Source of the DNA: Glandiceps talaboti | Lineage: Eukaryota; Hemichordata; Enteropneusta; Spengelidae | Reading direction: 5' to 3' | NCBI RefSeq assembly: GCF_964340395.1 | Contig: NC_135565.1 | Span: forward strand, 9,913,742-9,977,741 | DNA: 64,000 nucleotides | Part shown: positions 1-12,056 of the stretch, one piece after another | Numbering within the stretch: the first letter of the stretch is position 1 | How the letters are laid out: every line of letters starts with the position of its first letter | Made by a program: the position numbers and the translations under genes | The notes under the pieces: model-generated | What the model was told of the DNA's origin: nothing | Database searches by the model: none | The model's input: only the letters and a program-made list of their open reading frames with translations

Positions 1-31
1 TTTAGTACATATATCAACTATAACAATGCTT

Positions 32-32
<1 letters not shown>

Positions 33-81
<49 letters not shown>
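33..81. repeat. (CA)n microsatellite
   Basis: A run of CA dinucleotides inside the left arm. The equivalent place in the right arm carries (GT)n at 18151-18212, so the microsatellite predates the duplication. Confidence 0.97.
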
Positions 82-82
<1 letters not shown>

Positions 83-353
83 ATTACTACCGCCATCATC
101 ACCACCAAAACATAATCCTCCTTAGGAAAGTTAATACATTTGCTCATACGTAAATCACAGAAAGTAAAATTTTCTAACTGAGAATCACAGGAATTAATGT
201 AAGACCCCATCATTACATCAATAGTTACAGTATCTTAATTTCTCCTCTAATCAAATGAGTTTTGGGTCAAAATACACTCTCTTATTGATTTGAGTTTGCC
301 TTTCAATCGTTCACATACACTAATTATGGCTTTCAACTGTCTTATCTTTCTAG

Positions 354-455
354 AGTGTTCAAGGACAAGATAATACCACTAATTCTGCTGAGCTTGAAGA
401 ACTCAGATCTGACAAAACTTATGGACCTGGAACCTCGACTGATGAAATGGCTTGA
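354..455 (+). CDS. Last coding exon of a paralogue of the CUB/LDLa/PAN membrane gene (partial gene)
   Basis: This is the inverted-duplication copy of exon 14 of the minus-strand gene at 17776-48836. It follows a good acceptor (TTATCTTTCTAG, ending at 353) and reads in phase 0 for 33 codons to a TGA at 453-455, the same end point as the other copy. The peptide starts SVQGQDNTTNSAELEELRSD and ends GTSTDEMA. Eight codons change an amino acid relative to the other copy and one is silent. The rest of the gene should lie left of base 1 on the plus strand, convergent with the minus-strand gene. The inference rests on splice phase and on the shared open frame. Confidence 0.7.
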   Translation, partial: SVQGQDNTTNSAELEELRSDKTYGPGTSTDEMA

Positions 456-908
456 TATTTATACCTTCAGCAAGGCCAAGAAAAAATGTATTTCTCGTCC
501 AAAGGAAAATTAAAAACTTATGCGGTGACTCGGTATTTTTTTCAAAGCTGCATTATACTGTGATTATACACGGTAAAAAATCCTGATTATGTATGCATAA
601 TGTGCAAAAGATATTCATAATGTATATCTATAGATTCAATTCAATATAATCAAAAACAAATGAAATGGCTAAAATTGTATATATTCCAAGTAACACTGGC
701 GTATTACAGCAATATTAAGCTCCTATTTTCACAGAAATATGTACATGCAAATCAGCATAATGTACACTTAAAAGACTTATGCTTAATTGTTTTTCAATCT
801 CCTGCAGTAATATTAACATTTACATGCCGAGCATAATAGCTGATTGCCCATTTAAGTTCCATTTTCATATAAAATAATATATGGTAAAGTGGTTATTCAC
901 TTCATACA

Positions 909-1175
909 GTGTGGCTCATATATTTGGACAATTCAAGTATTAGACAACCAACATTATACCATGCACAAGCCGAGTTGAACAAAAAAATATGGAATATATA
1001 CTCTGGTTGTTGTACGTCACAACAACTCGCGTCTTTGTCACGACAACGCATGTCTACATCACTGGTTCTGCTGTGTTCGAAGTATGAATCAAAACCTTCA
1101 AATTGCTATTACTTTCTCCGTTATTCATTGACATTACTGGTGCTGGTATAATTATGTCATTCTCCAAATGTTTCT
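909..1175 (+). repeat. Dispersed repeat family R1, copy in left arm
   Basis: This stretch contains a block with 'CACGACAACGC' and 'CTGCTGTGTTCGAA' that recurs at 13930-14165 (right arm, inverted), 20140-20540, 22341-22821 and 22823-23325. Fuller copies continue into an imperfect palindrome around TTCATTCAGCCGGAAAA and its complement. No coding capacity is seen. It behaves like a non-autonomous mobile repeat, but I cannot define its ends. Confidence 0.65.
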
Positions 1176-3025
1176 TCATTCTCCATAAAGACCACTTAGT
1201 CGAGTTTGGCTTAAACGCATATTGCAACTAAATAATCTTGGAGCAAAATGAACTGAACATACAAGAACATAAGGGAACACACAGGAACAAACTAGGAAAA
1301 TAGAAACAAATAATAATAGAGAGACAATAGTGCGAAAGACTATTAGAATGTTTGGTAATCACATAGCACTTGAAAGGTACTCTCTGGCACTTTTCTTAAT
1401 ACACATTTTAATGTGAGATGTTTCAGATCTGTTGAAAGATTATTCCAGAATTGTCTGGCGGCTGTGTGTACATAAGGAATAGATAAAAGTTCGCTGAACT
1501 GTAAACCTAGCTACACGGCTATGGTCTACAGTCTTGAAATAGTCAGTCAGATGATAATGACGATCTCCATTGTATACTCTAATTCAAAAATGAAATTTCC
1601 AACCTATCTGTAAAGTTTTATAGATATCAAGAAGACTTAAATCTCCAAACAGAGGAGCAGACAGTTCGCTGAAGCTGAAGAATGTCATACAGCGCACACA
1701 TCGATCTATTCTGTGGGTTTTAAAATAGAATGCAACTATGATGGAAGTGTACTACCTCAGACTACCAACCTATAGGTCATGTTGGGTTGAATAAACGCTT
1801 TATAGAGTAAAAGTAAAATACTCGCAATCTAAATAAAATTCATGACTTCTTTCGGCCACATTTTGTAACTTCCTCAAAATGATATTTCCATATCCGGTGT
1901 TTATCAATAAACACTTCTACAAAAGATGCCTTATCAAACCACGTTTAAGACATGATCTTTGTTTGACGCAAAGAGAACCTTGCTGGGAGACGAGCTTATT
2001 TTTGCCACGGAAAATTATGTAATTTGTTTTTGCGATATTAATAAACTATTTTTTTATCACCTATTTTGCACCTTTGTAATATATTGATTTCTTATTTTTA
2101 TCTGTTATATTCAATGAGTTTTACAATTTACATTGCAATACTTCGATATGTTTATACCTAATTACTGTTCCGTGACACTGTATAGTTACATTAATAGCGT
2201 TTTGGTTGAGATGCCCGAAGTTTATATAAAGTTTGATCGCTATAATATATGTATATAATTTTGACTTCAAATGACGGTATAGGGATATTTCCGCAAAATT
2301 ATAGATTGGATGATATTTAAGATATGGATATAAAAGGCGTGAACAGAAATATGAATGATAACGACAGTCACTTTGCTCTACATTGGAAAAATATTACAAG
2401 GATTGTATTTAATTAAAACCAGCTGCAGTTGAAGATCATACACATACTAATAATCTTGTAATTTGGAAGGTTTACTAATTAGTATGCTACTGTATTCTTA
2501 AAATGACTTTTTACCACCACTCAATTTTTAAGCAATGATCATTTCACTAGGTGCTATTATTGTTCTTACATATGATGACGGTAGGATGGTATGATCTATT
2601 TTTGTGACTTTATAGGAAAACATTTTATCGAATGGGCGCCTTCCATCACTTTTTATAATTATAGATATATCAACTGTTAATACCTCTGGGATTACTCCTT
2701 TACTCCAACCATGGGTATCAAATGGTCTTACATAATATTGAAATATATATTACCCTTGATCAAGTATAATAATATGATTTTTATCAACTTTCATACCATA
2801 CATATTAATTTTATGGGTATACATTGTTTTAAAATTAACATTCTCATGAATTAATACATATTGTCTTTCAAAGATAGCAAATTCTTCTTTGAAAGGTTTG
2901 GGTTTAGCGATTGGTTTGACAGAAAATGTCTATGGTCGTTTTTATTTAATTCCAGCAAGAAATTAGTTTTATGTTTACAATATTTTGCTCTATCGATATT
3001 ATTTCCATCTTTTAGATCATTCATT

Positions 3026-4354
3026 GATACATATATACTGTTAGTCTATAATTTGGATATATGTGATTAGTGAGAAATACAAAGTATTGTAAAATTAATT
3101 AACTATTTAGAACGTGTATTTTCAGCTTATAGCAGATCATACAAATTGATTGGCGGAGTGAATAAAGCTATATTGATAAGCTCTGTTATCCTAATTTCAA
3201 CAGCTGTTGCCAAAAAAAACCACCAAATCGAGACTGTTTCACTGTATTGTTCTTTCACTTATACACCAAAGTATGATGGGTCTCATCCTGGTTTCATAAT
3301 TTATTAGATGCTCAGTGAATATTTATGATTTCTTATCTGAAGGCAGTGAGCTCTTAGGAGTCGTAATATTCAGAGCACAACAATGGTGCATCAGTGAACA
3401 AGTTATAAAGATGAAAAGAATGCCAGTTAGTTTGGTGTTTCCTGACAACCGAATGAAAAGTGTGTGATGTGAAATCGTGAAGTGACTCTCCAGAACCCAA
3501 CGTTTATGAAAATAAATTTAGGTCCTTTCCTGTGGCGTTCCTCTATAAATCACACACGTTCATCGCATAGCAAGAACAGACTGTGTTTTTATCATGTATC
3601 ATTAGTCAAGAACTAATACATGTCACACTGGAGACCTTCACTGACATGTTTATCAAGGTGTTTTCTCTCAACATATTTTTGTATAATTGTCAAGCCCTTC
3701 TTGGAATGGAAGTTACCGAGCAGGACTAATATGCCACTTCCGCCAAAGTTTGGATCTATGCTAGGTCTGTTCTGATGGGTGATGCGAATGAAACCTGACA
3801 TCCAAACTTCAAATAAACATGGTATAATCTCAAGCTATCCTTACGGTGTGAGTATATACACAACAGCAGAGGTTGAAAGTGACTGCTTTGTTGTGTTCAA
3901 ATATTATTAGCAATGCTACCGTAACATATATAAGCACTAAGTGTATTCTAGATAAAATTGGTACATTCTAAAATATTTCACCAGGCAATCCAATCATCCG
4001 CACATGGTGGTGGTGCACGTACATACACTGGTTTAAATCCACAAACGAATTTCGTGAACTTCTCTAAATAGATCATAAACTTCAGAAATATGTAAAAGGG
4101 TTGTGATCAAAATAACATACAGTTTACTCAAGGGTAGTCTTAGTATGCACTGTTAATTATTATAGTATTCGTCTTTATATATTATTGAAGAATGATTAAA
4201 GTTTCAATAATTAATGTAATTATCTGAAAATAATGACAATAGTTACTGATTAAAACGGTACTGATCTGCAGTGTTTGCAGCACTTGGACATTAGATCGCA
4301 ACTAAGACACTAACGAACAAAATAATCACGGATAGAACAAGGCGACGTTTCAAC
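3026..4354. other. Spacer DNA between left arm and the pentraxin/REJ gene
   Basis: AT-rich single-copy-looking DNA without a recognisable gene or transposon. The open frame on the minus strand at 3613-3801 has no homologue that I recognise and no splice context. Confidence 0.5.
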
Positions 4355-4424
4355 ATGTGTCTTAGCTACGTTATTTACGCATGCTATTTTACTATTTTAG
4401 CGTTCTCAATTTCATATCCTTCAG
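4355..4424 (+). CDS. Pentraxin/REJ gene exon 1: signal peptide
   Basis: ATG at 4355 opens a 23-codon hydrophobic leader ([20 protein letters not shown]). It ends at a GTAGGT donor in phase 1, which matches the next exon. The start was chosen because it adds a signal peptide to an otherwise leaderless extracellular domain. Confidence 0.65.
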
Positions 4425-4644
4425 GTAGGTAGTAATATGTTACTTTTACACAATGGAAGAATACTCTAAATATGTATATATATTTTTTTGTATAATTGGT
4501 CGTCGTCATCCATAGAACACTATGTTCTTAATAGCAAAGCAAAATAATTGTTTGAACACCACTACATGACAAATACAATGTTCCGTGACAACTTATTAAT
4601 TAATGTTTGTACATATATCTTTATACATACATACATACATACAT

Positions 4645-4692
<48 letters not shown>

Positions 4693-7600
4693 ACACACAC
4701 ACATACATACATACATACATACATACATACATACATACATACATACATACATACATACATACATACATTCATTCATAATGTTCTACTACTGATATTGCAT
4801 TGACCACTGTTCTCTCCTGTAAGACACCTTGGAATATAGCATTATTTACGTGTCCTATCATGTTATTACAAATCTAATTGTTTGTATATCAGTTTCAGCG
4901 ATATATGGTTGTAATAACGCATTGAGATTTAATAGCCGGAGTACTGACGTCGCTGTCAATACAAGTTTACCTACCCTAACTGAGATCACCATATGTGTTT
5001 GGGCTAAAGTTGGTGTGGGTGGTGGATCAGAGGCAACGTTGGTTTCTTATGTTGTGCCAGCTAGTCATAACGAGATCATATTGTTTAATACAAACGCGAT
5101 GAAATTTGTTGTTGGTAATTCTCGCGGAAAGTCCCAATTAAATATTGGTGATGGCAGATGGCATTTGGTTTGCTCGTCGTGGTCGTCAGTCACTGGAAAC
5201 TGGGCACTTTATAATGACGGTGTGGGCTTTGACGCTGGTACAGGAATGAAGACTGGCTATCAGATACAAGGGGGTGGTATTTTGGTCCTCGGACAAGAAC
5301 AGGACTCCATGAGAGGAGGCTACGAATCGAGCCAGGCTTTTGTAGGCGTAATCGCTTACTTTAGTATGTGGTCTAGAGAATTAACAGTCAATGAAATATC
5401 ATTAATTGACTGCTCGAGTGTTGGTGACGTATTCACTTGGAATGTTGGAGACCTTGATATTAAGGGAGAGGCTGGCATCGTGTGTGCGGCAACGTGTGAT
5501 GGTCACTGCATTGAAGTCTGCTGTAAGTAAATTCACTGTATTCCAAATCCAAGTATCATTGGTTAAATAAGATCACATTTGTGTATTGCACATGCGTTAG
5601 ACATCAACCATAGTCAATGCCAAACGCAACTGCTTTATAATCTAGGTGCAAGGTTAGCAAGCTATGACGTCACAATGTCCCGGAATGAAATTTAGATAGA
5701 GAGAAGGTCAAAATAAGGAATATGAACTTGAGAAATTGGACATTAAACTTTAATTAAAAATTATACAGATGATAACTAAATGCAATATATGATATAAATC
5801 TTATATCTTATCAATCAATACAAGTCAACTTGTTGTTTGGTTGAAAACTGTATACGTTTATAGTAGTAGCAGAGGTTTCGCACATAACCCTTCCAACAGC
5901 TGTACCATGATACCACTGAAAGTGTTGGACAGATATTGTGTTGTTTTGGTGAACTTCTGCTTTAGAATAAAATGAAAAACTGCAAGATATTCATGACACT
6001 GCACATAATTACAGTTTTTACCTTGTTACATCCTATATAACATTAGGATAAAAAAATTCTGAGGCAAGCAAACACTTTCAATAGTACTTATGAATACAAA
6101 TACAGTTTTTACCCTAAGGCTTGTTAATTTATTTTTGTCTGTGATAAGATCATAGGAGGCGGGTTGCAATTAAAGTCAATCTGCTAAAGACTTATTATAA
6201 GTAATGGTTTGTGCAAGTAAAGGCATTTTATGCTCTACGTTCCAGGTTTTAATGAAAAGAATTATGTATATTATGTATATGGAGACCTTGTATATTATAT
6301 ATAATAAATATGTATTTAATTTTATGTTGAAATTATCCGTGTGTACGTAAAACTGTCATGTCTCATTTAGTCAAATACTGAACCCCGTTTCTGGTGTAAG
6401 ATAACCCAATCGTAATAAAAATATACGGATTGCATGCACGATTCATTTGGATGATCAGGAAGCAAGTAGAGTACCAGGTGATCAGTTAAACCTTAATTAT
6501 GGACTGGTAATTAATTACTTCGAAATGTGGTCTTTTAATTAACATTAACAAAGATAGCTGTCAATTAAACACTTACTCATAACATCAATCTATTTAATTA
6601 CATTTTCACAGTCGGATGCGCCACTATTGACCCGAGATCAGGTAAAAGGCTTCATCAATTAAATCAACGTCAAGGTTTTGCACCTTCGTCACAGTTTTGC
6701 ACGTTCATAATATTATTGCTCGTAGTCTTCATTGTTAACATCAGGGCCAAATAATTGCTATTAGAAATACACAATTATCAAGAGCAGATGATAATAGTAA
6801 ACTTTGCTTTTCAGTTTCCTTCTATTTTTTTAAAATACATAATTTTCAAAATGTACAAACTTTGCTCAACATAGACATACAGTCTATCCTAATACCAGTA
6901 TAACAATACAGAACACTTGTATCAAAGTTCTCTTAATTCCAATCTATAAATACTAACGAGAACACAAACAGATTGCGAGCTAGTTTTGGGCATGGGAAGC
7001 TCTAAAATAATGAAACTAAATGTCAGCTTAAATTCTCTTCATTCATCCATAGGTATTACAATAGAAGACAATTTTAACATCACTTACCCATCCTTACAAG
7101 ATATCGATACAGGCACACTTATCTACGAAATACGATATAGGGATAAATTATCACGAGAACTAGGAAACTTGTTATACGACGGAGTCGTGCCACCTACACA
7201 GGTCATCCTGCCTAGTGGGCGACAAGAATCAAATTTCACCCTAGAAATACTAGTTCGGATTAAAGATACACATAAGGCATACCTTGACTGTCGTTTTGAT
7301 GTCCAGGTAAGATGTTCTGTGTAATTCTCTTAAGGAGTGTGTTATTTCTGACAGTACACCATGCATATCTTTTATTACCACATTTGTACATCTTTTAACA
7401 CAGACCGTATCTTCTTATCCCACTCTATCAGATTCAACATTTAAAAGAAAATACCAAAAGTTGTACATAGTCCGAATATTGTTTTATCGAAGATTGGAAT
7501 TTAATTATTCGTACATTTTGAGCTTAATATGAAAGTTGCCGAAACAATAAATATACAATTGTAAGGAATAAACACTGGACAGGATATACGTAATTGTCTG

Positions 7601-9600
7601 ATGACATGTTAATTATCATTAGTCACTGATGTTACATTTGTAAATGAATTATTGAAATGAGTGGTATGGAGTCCCCGAAAATTTACACTTGGTGAACACG
7701 GAAGAAGTTTACGCTACATAGTTCTTCTAATGAACTGGAATTTTATATAAATTGAATAGGCAAACACTGTAGAATAAATTGCTATCATAAACGTGAGGGT
7801 GAATGTTATTGACTCAACGTCCAATGATAGATTATATATGTTTAACAATCTTTTCCCAATAATAGTGTTAGTCAGTACTGTCTTAGATTTGTTAAGGGGG
7901 TCGTGTATTTTGACTGGATTCATAACGTTTTTGCATTGTAGGTGTATCAATATGAATCTTCTTCTACATATTGGAAAGACCTTCTGAATATTATCACAGA
8001 CTATGACAGAGACATGACAAGTGATAGTATAAATTTAACGTACACCATAATGATGGCACATAGTATTTACACTATCTCAGAAGTTATCAATAATGTTGTC
8101 AAGGTAACTACTCCAAGGACTTACTATGTTATCTTTTGCGAAATAGTTATTTTTAATAATATGATTTAAACGTTTTTTAAAAAAAAGGAATACACGGAGT
8201 CATACATTTACTCCATGTATACCATATTAGACCTGTCTATAGATTGAATACTTATAAAATTGACGTGTAAAGTTTCATAAAATGTTTATTTTTGAATTTA
8301 AAGAAGTTTGAACACTAAGATATAAAGGCTTCTGCCCTCCCTCTCTCACATTACTTGTGCACCGACTTAGCGCGCCCCCCCCCCGTTATCAGCGATATTT
8401 TTGTCATTCACAAAGTGATACAAGTCATAGTATCTTCAACATTGTAATTTGTTACATTAGTTTGTTAATGTCTTTAATGTCATTATTCCATCAGGACGAG
8501 AAACCCGTAGCCACTGAAGACATACAAAATGTAAGAATATTTATATTTACTACTGTAACAGCAGATGTTGCATGTTTTGTTTCCGCATTTATCTCTCCTT
8601 TTCTTCCTCCTCATTTTTATATCAAATATGTGGTCAGAAACGTCAGTATTTATATTTGTATATTGTAATGTTGAAGTAGTGTTGTTCAGTGAATTTTATG
8701 ATGACATTATTTTACTTACGAAACGAGTTACGAATTGTCGAAAATATTTTCATTACATCGAGAATGATTTCATTTGATTTTATATGATTTTATATGGCAA
8801 AAACATATTCGGAAGACCACAAACTTAAACGGATGTACAATACATCCATCATATTCCCATTCACAGGAAAGACAAAACAGATATATTACTGAATACCTTT
8901 GCTGAGGATGACACAAAAAAGTTTTAACAACTTATTTCCACTGTGGTCCTCTCACAAAAAATATAACATTTCTGAACTTAAGCACTGAATAATCTCAAAA
9001 CATAACATATTTCATAAAATCATTTATTACAATACACATTTCTGTTGTCTGACAGTACAAAAGATTAATACTTTTGAAAACAAATTGGTATTATTGTGAC
9101 CTTTCATTTTGATACAGGCAAAATTGTCTCTAATAACAAGACTATCATCTGTAGTGGAGATTGGTTATGTAGATGTCTTGGAGCAATCGTCTCAAGGAAT
9201 TCATAGTTTGACCATGTTCAGTGATCCTAATGAGTTATTGCCGGAATCACAGGTATGTAGCTAACTAAACTGTTTTCAAAAAAATAACAGTTTGTATATT
9301 TAATATGTAAACTTATAAAATATTATAATATTGTCAATGTACGATAGTACCTTGCTTCAAAACCGACCCTAAACCTTTTTTATGTATTCGAGAAAAAAAT
9401 TACAAAATCACAAACATTGGGAAGTCTCAAGAGAAATAGTGGATGCGGTAACTGACATCAACTTCAAAAGGCAATATTAAACAGTTCTTCCAATGTGTAA
9501 TGGTTGCACAAGAAACCAATAACACAGAGACCATATGGAAAACAACAGAAACATAACTACATCAACTAGACACTCACACATGAAAAAAAAATGAAATAAG

Positions 9601-9642
<42 letters not shown>

Positions 9643-11532
9643 ACTTTATATATACACCATCTATTCTAAAAAAAGAATGTGTGCTTAATTGTAACCGCAC
9701 AATCGTTTTAGGTCTGGTAATTCTATGTTTTGTCAGAGCGAAGTTTCATGTGATTAAAATATACTATAGTTAATTTATACTGGTGTACGTAATATTCTTT
9801 CTTTCCTTACAAATACAGGTAACAGGGACAAAGGTTGTGGAAATGTTGACAGAGCACCTTGAATCATATTCAAAAGGACGAAATGCCAGTTACGAGATTG
9901 TTCATAAAATTACAAATGGTAGGTTCATTGTACATACATACATAATATCACTTCGTGTGTTTTTTTTCAGTTTGTAGCATTTGTTTGTTTGTTTGTTTCT
10001 TTGTTTGTTTCTTTGTTTGTAGATTGATAGGTATCATATTTAAATTTGTTTTATAAACTATACCAAAACCGAACATTAAAGCCATCTATTATGATAGCAT
10101 GCTTTAAAATCATGACGTAATAAAATACATGTAATACATTTTCATCACAAACAGAAAAAGTAATCGTTTAATGTATGAAAAGGACAAAATAACGAAAATC
10201 AATCTAATAGGGAACTTCCAAACCCGCCATGTTGAATGTTGCATCGTGGGAAATGTGATAATAAATACTAATCAATTAGCATTGCAAACAATAATGTTAG
10301 ATTGTTTGTAACCACAAATAATCAATTGATTTTCGCCCTGACCATTGTATAGGTTTATTTTATCTCTAGCTCCAGTCTATGTATTATGAACCACAGATAA
10401 TTCCACAGTCCTTTGCGTCTTAGCATGCTCACTCTTGATTGCAAGTTCCCTATTGCGCACAATGAATGAATATTATTAATTTCCAGATATTTTTCAAGCA
10501 TCTTCAAACATCATCAAACCAACTTACTACAAAGTCTTTTCAAAGAATGAAGGAGAAAATTGCGAAAAACAGGTACAGAATTAAAAATTTAATAGAAATT
10601 CTATATTGAAACAGTTTGAATTGTTTTGAATTATTTATGAATGATTATATAATATCACAGACCATTTAAATTTCTTGTGTTGAATATCTTTCCAACAAAA
10701 ACAAGTCTGCATCAAAGACATGGCCGAGCTTTTTTAACATTCATATTCTGAAATTGTACAGCAAATACGGTCGTCATCATTTGATAATTATTGCGGAAAT
10801 CGTGTCATAAAGTGATATACACAGTTGGACCACAGTTCTGATATTTGTGCCAAATTTTGTTGAAATGGGCCAGTGTATGTCACAGGTGTATATATGCAGT
10901 TCAACTGGATTTTGACGATTGGACCTTGAACTTAGAGAGGCTGTAAAGTAGATGATAGCAACAAATTTGATATTCTCTATTTTGGGGTTTCAGTTGAACT
11001 ACCAGACGCTGTATTTGCATTTGAAGCATTCTGATAAAATCCTGCATTATGATAATAAGTTTGACGTCAGTTTCTGGTTTTCGTTTATATTTACACAGGA
11101 TGAGCAGATTCTATCGACAATATTTACTGCTGTTGACAAATGCCTGAATTTGGCATTATTAAGTATGGAAAGTGATATAGAAAGCAACTCTTCCTTTCAA
11201 TCAGACATACTTAGCACTGACTTAAAAATATACAAAGATCTTGAAATTGGCAGTGAAGTATTCACATCAGAAGCTGGTTGTCGAGCATTCAGAGTGCAAA
11301 TGGTACTTACCTTACAAGACCATATTCAAGCAAGGTAATTCTTCTGTTACACTAGTACATTATATAGATTCATACAAAAGAAATCCCAGAGTACTTTCTT
11401 TCCATGTTTATGTTCTTTTCATTGTGTATGATACTTTTTTTATTATTAAACATCAACTTGTTGTCTATCTCTGTTAACAGACTTTGTACTCGCCAGACAG
11501 AGTCAACTTTAACTCCAATCCCAGGAGATTGA
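4355..11532 (+). CDS. Secreted pentraxin plus polycystin/REJ-like protein (truncated PKD1-family gene)
   Basis: Eleven exons join in phase: 4355-4424, 4899-5522, 6612-6641, 6972-7306, 7942-8103, 8495-8530, 9118-9252, 9819-9918, 10487-10572, 11099-11334 and a doubtful 11481-11532. The product is about 621 aa. Residues 1-23 form a hydrophobic signal peptide. Residues about 24-230 are a pentraxin domain ([33 protein letters not shown]). From about residue 240 the sequence resembles the REJ region of polycystin-1-like proteins, including a 'YEIRYRD...LPSG' beta-sandwich stretch and then a helical part with '[11 protein letters not shown]'. Full family members continue with GAIN/GPS, PLAT and 11 membrane spans, none of which is present here. 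The gene may be a secreted derivative or the 5' half of a gene broken at the inverted-repeat junction. The pentraxin call is firm. The REJ call is moderate. Confidence 0.72.
4624..4768. repeat. Compound (CATA)n/(CA)n microsatellite
   Basis: Tetranucleotide CATA runs flank a CA core, in intron 1 of the pentraxin/REJ gene. The long 'THTHTH' and 'YVCMYVC' open frames here are artefacts of the repeat. Confidence 0.97.
4899..5522 (+). CDS. Pentraxin/REJ gene exon 2: whole pentraxin domain
   Basis: The acceptor is GTTTCAG and the donor is GTAAGT, phase 1 on both sides, so the domain is a self-contained shuffling module. The pentraxin signature (HxCxSWxS) reads HLVCSSWSS, followed by ALYNDGVGF, a [13 protein letters not shown] calcium-site region and [12 protein letters not shown] cysteine cluster ([13 protein letters not shown]) closes the exon. 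A TATCAG acceptor six bases upstream would also stay in frame. Confidence 0.85.
6612..6641 (+). CDS. Pentraxin/REJ gene exon 3 (30-nt microexon)
   Basis: A 30-base exon (peptide [10 protein letters not shown]) lies between TTTTCACAG and GTAAAA, phase 1 at both ends. It is supported by phase agreement with both neighbours. It is short, so moderately uncertain. Confidence 0.5.
6972..7306 (+). CDS. Pentraxin/REJ gene exon 4: REJ-like beta-sandwich region
   Basis: The exon runs from an acceptor ending ACAAACAG to a GTAAGA donor in phase 0. The peptide contains [23 protein letters not shown] and [20 protein letters not shown], which match the pattern of REJ/PKD modules in polycystin-1 relatives. 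Confidence 0.7.
7942..8103 (+). CDS. Pentraxin/REJ gene exon 5
   Basis: 54 codons in phase 0, from a TTGCATTGTAG acceptor to a GTAACT donor. The peptide is helical in character ([27 protein letters not shown]), as in the segment between REJ and GAIN domains of polycystin-like proteins. Confidence 0.65.
8495..8530 (+). CDS. Pentraxin/REJ gene exon 6 (36-nt microexon)
   Basis: Twelve codons ([12 protein letters not shown]) between ATTCCATCAG and GTAAGA, phase 0 to phase 0. It could be skipped without breaking the frame. Confidence 0.5.
9118..9252 (+). CDS. Pentraxin/REJ gene exon 7
   Basis: 45 codons, phase 0 to 0, between GATACAG and GTATGT. It contains [13 protein letters not shown] and the family-like stretch [16 protein letters not shown] seen between REJ and GPS in polycystin-1-like proteins. 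Confidence 0.68.
9345..9415. repeat. Short dispersed repeat with CCGACCCTAAAC core
   Basis: The stretch 'CCGACCCTAAACCTTTTTTATGTATTC...' recurs in diverged form at 26705-26770 and, inverted, at 50290-50385. It is a short interspersed repeat of unknown class. Confidence 0.5.
9603..9639. repeat. Poly-A tract
   Basis: 37 consecutive A bases in an intron. It has no visible retroposon body attached. Confidence 0.95.
9819..9918 (+). CDS. Pentraxin/REJ gene exon 8
   Basis: Runs from an AAATACAG acceptor to a GTAGGT donor, ending in phase 1. The peptide [20 protein letters not shown] continues the helical region directly after exon 7. Confidence 0.65.
10487..10572 (+). CDS. Pentraxin/REJ gene exon 9
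   Basis: The acceptor is TTCCAG and the donor GTACAG, phase 1 in and phase 0 out. The peptide includes [18 protein letters not shown]. The frame agrees with both neighbouring exons. Confidence 0.6.
11099..11334 (+). CDS. Pentraxin/REJ gene exon 10
   Basis: Starts after TTTACACAG and ends at a GTAATT donor in phase 2. The peptide includes [20 protein letters not shown] and a later Cys ([12 protein letters not shown]). It is the last exon with a clear coding look before the AT microsatellite. Confidence 0.62.
11481..11532 (+). CDS. Possible terminal exon 11 of the pentraxin/REJ gene
   Basis: A pyrimidine-rich stretch ending GTTAACAG could join exon 10 in phase 2. The frame then gives [16 protein letters not shown] and a TGA at 11530-11532. 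Only five bases separate this stop from the (TA)n run. It could be a true 3' end, or a chance stop after the rest of the gene was removed. Confidence 0.3.
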
Positions 11533-11535
11533 TTT

Positions 11536-11649
<114 letters not shown>

Positions 11650-11745
11650 CATTCTTCTTTCGCCAAGTAAAGTGCTCGATCACCTTGGAGAGCTATCATA
11701 CATAAAAATGAAAGAAGACGAGTCTGATATTACATTGTGGATTTA

Positions 11746-12056
11746 CACTACGGACCGTTTCACCAGAAGGATCGTCGGGTGTAATAGTAGGGTTTAATAG
11801 TAGTCGTTGGCTATACATTCTGCTTTATGTACATAACTTGTGTGTGTTCACTGACGGCTGTGTGTACACAAAAAAAGATTACGTATTATTATTATTACTT
11901 AATAATACGTAACCTTTGTTGACAATCTTTTTGTGTACACACAGCCGTCAGTGAACACACACAAGTTATGTACATAAAGCAGAATGTATAGCTAACGAAT
12001 ACTATTAAACCACACTATTACACCTGACGATCCTTCTGGTGAAACGGTCCGTAGTA
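11746..12056. mobile_element. 311-bp palindromic MITE (TA target, mariner-like)
   Basis: The two halves (11746-11888 and 11928-12056) are near-perfect reverse complements around a 40-bp centre rich in TTATTA. The ends read CACTACGGACCGTTTCACC and its complement with one difference, flanked by TA on each side (11744-11745, 12057-12058). No coding capacity. A TA target suggests mobilisation by a Tc1/mariner-type transposase (inference). Confidence 0.7.

Larger units (their letters stand above)
1..3025 (+). repeat. Left arm of large inverted duplication (truncated by window start)
   Basis: The reverse complement of this stretch is found at 12101-18240 almost without interruption. Matched landmarks include the CA microsatellite, a coding exon, the segment at 780-900 (matches 14160-14290) and the segment at 2500-2960 (matches 12165-12615). 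Homology stops at 3025/12101, just after a TCATTCATT stretch. The arm runs off the window at base 1. By eye, intronic parts differ by a few percent and other parts by about ten percent. Apart from the exon at 354-455, I see no gene in it. Confidence 0.92.

Noticed and set aside
4548-4803. Long open frames THTHTH and YVCMYVC
   Set aside because: Translation of a CATA/CA microsatellite; same for frames at 11474-11705, 14723-14929, 18018-18260, 19625-19992, 21820-22199, 53642-53954 and 63633-63932.
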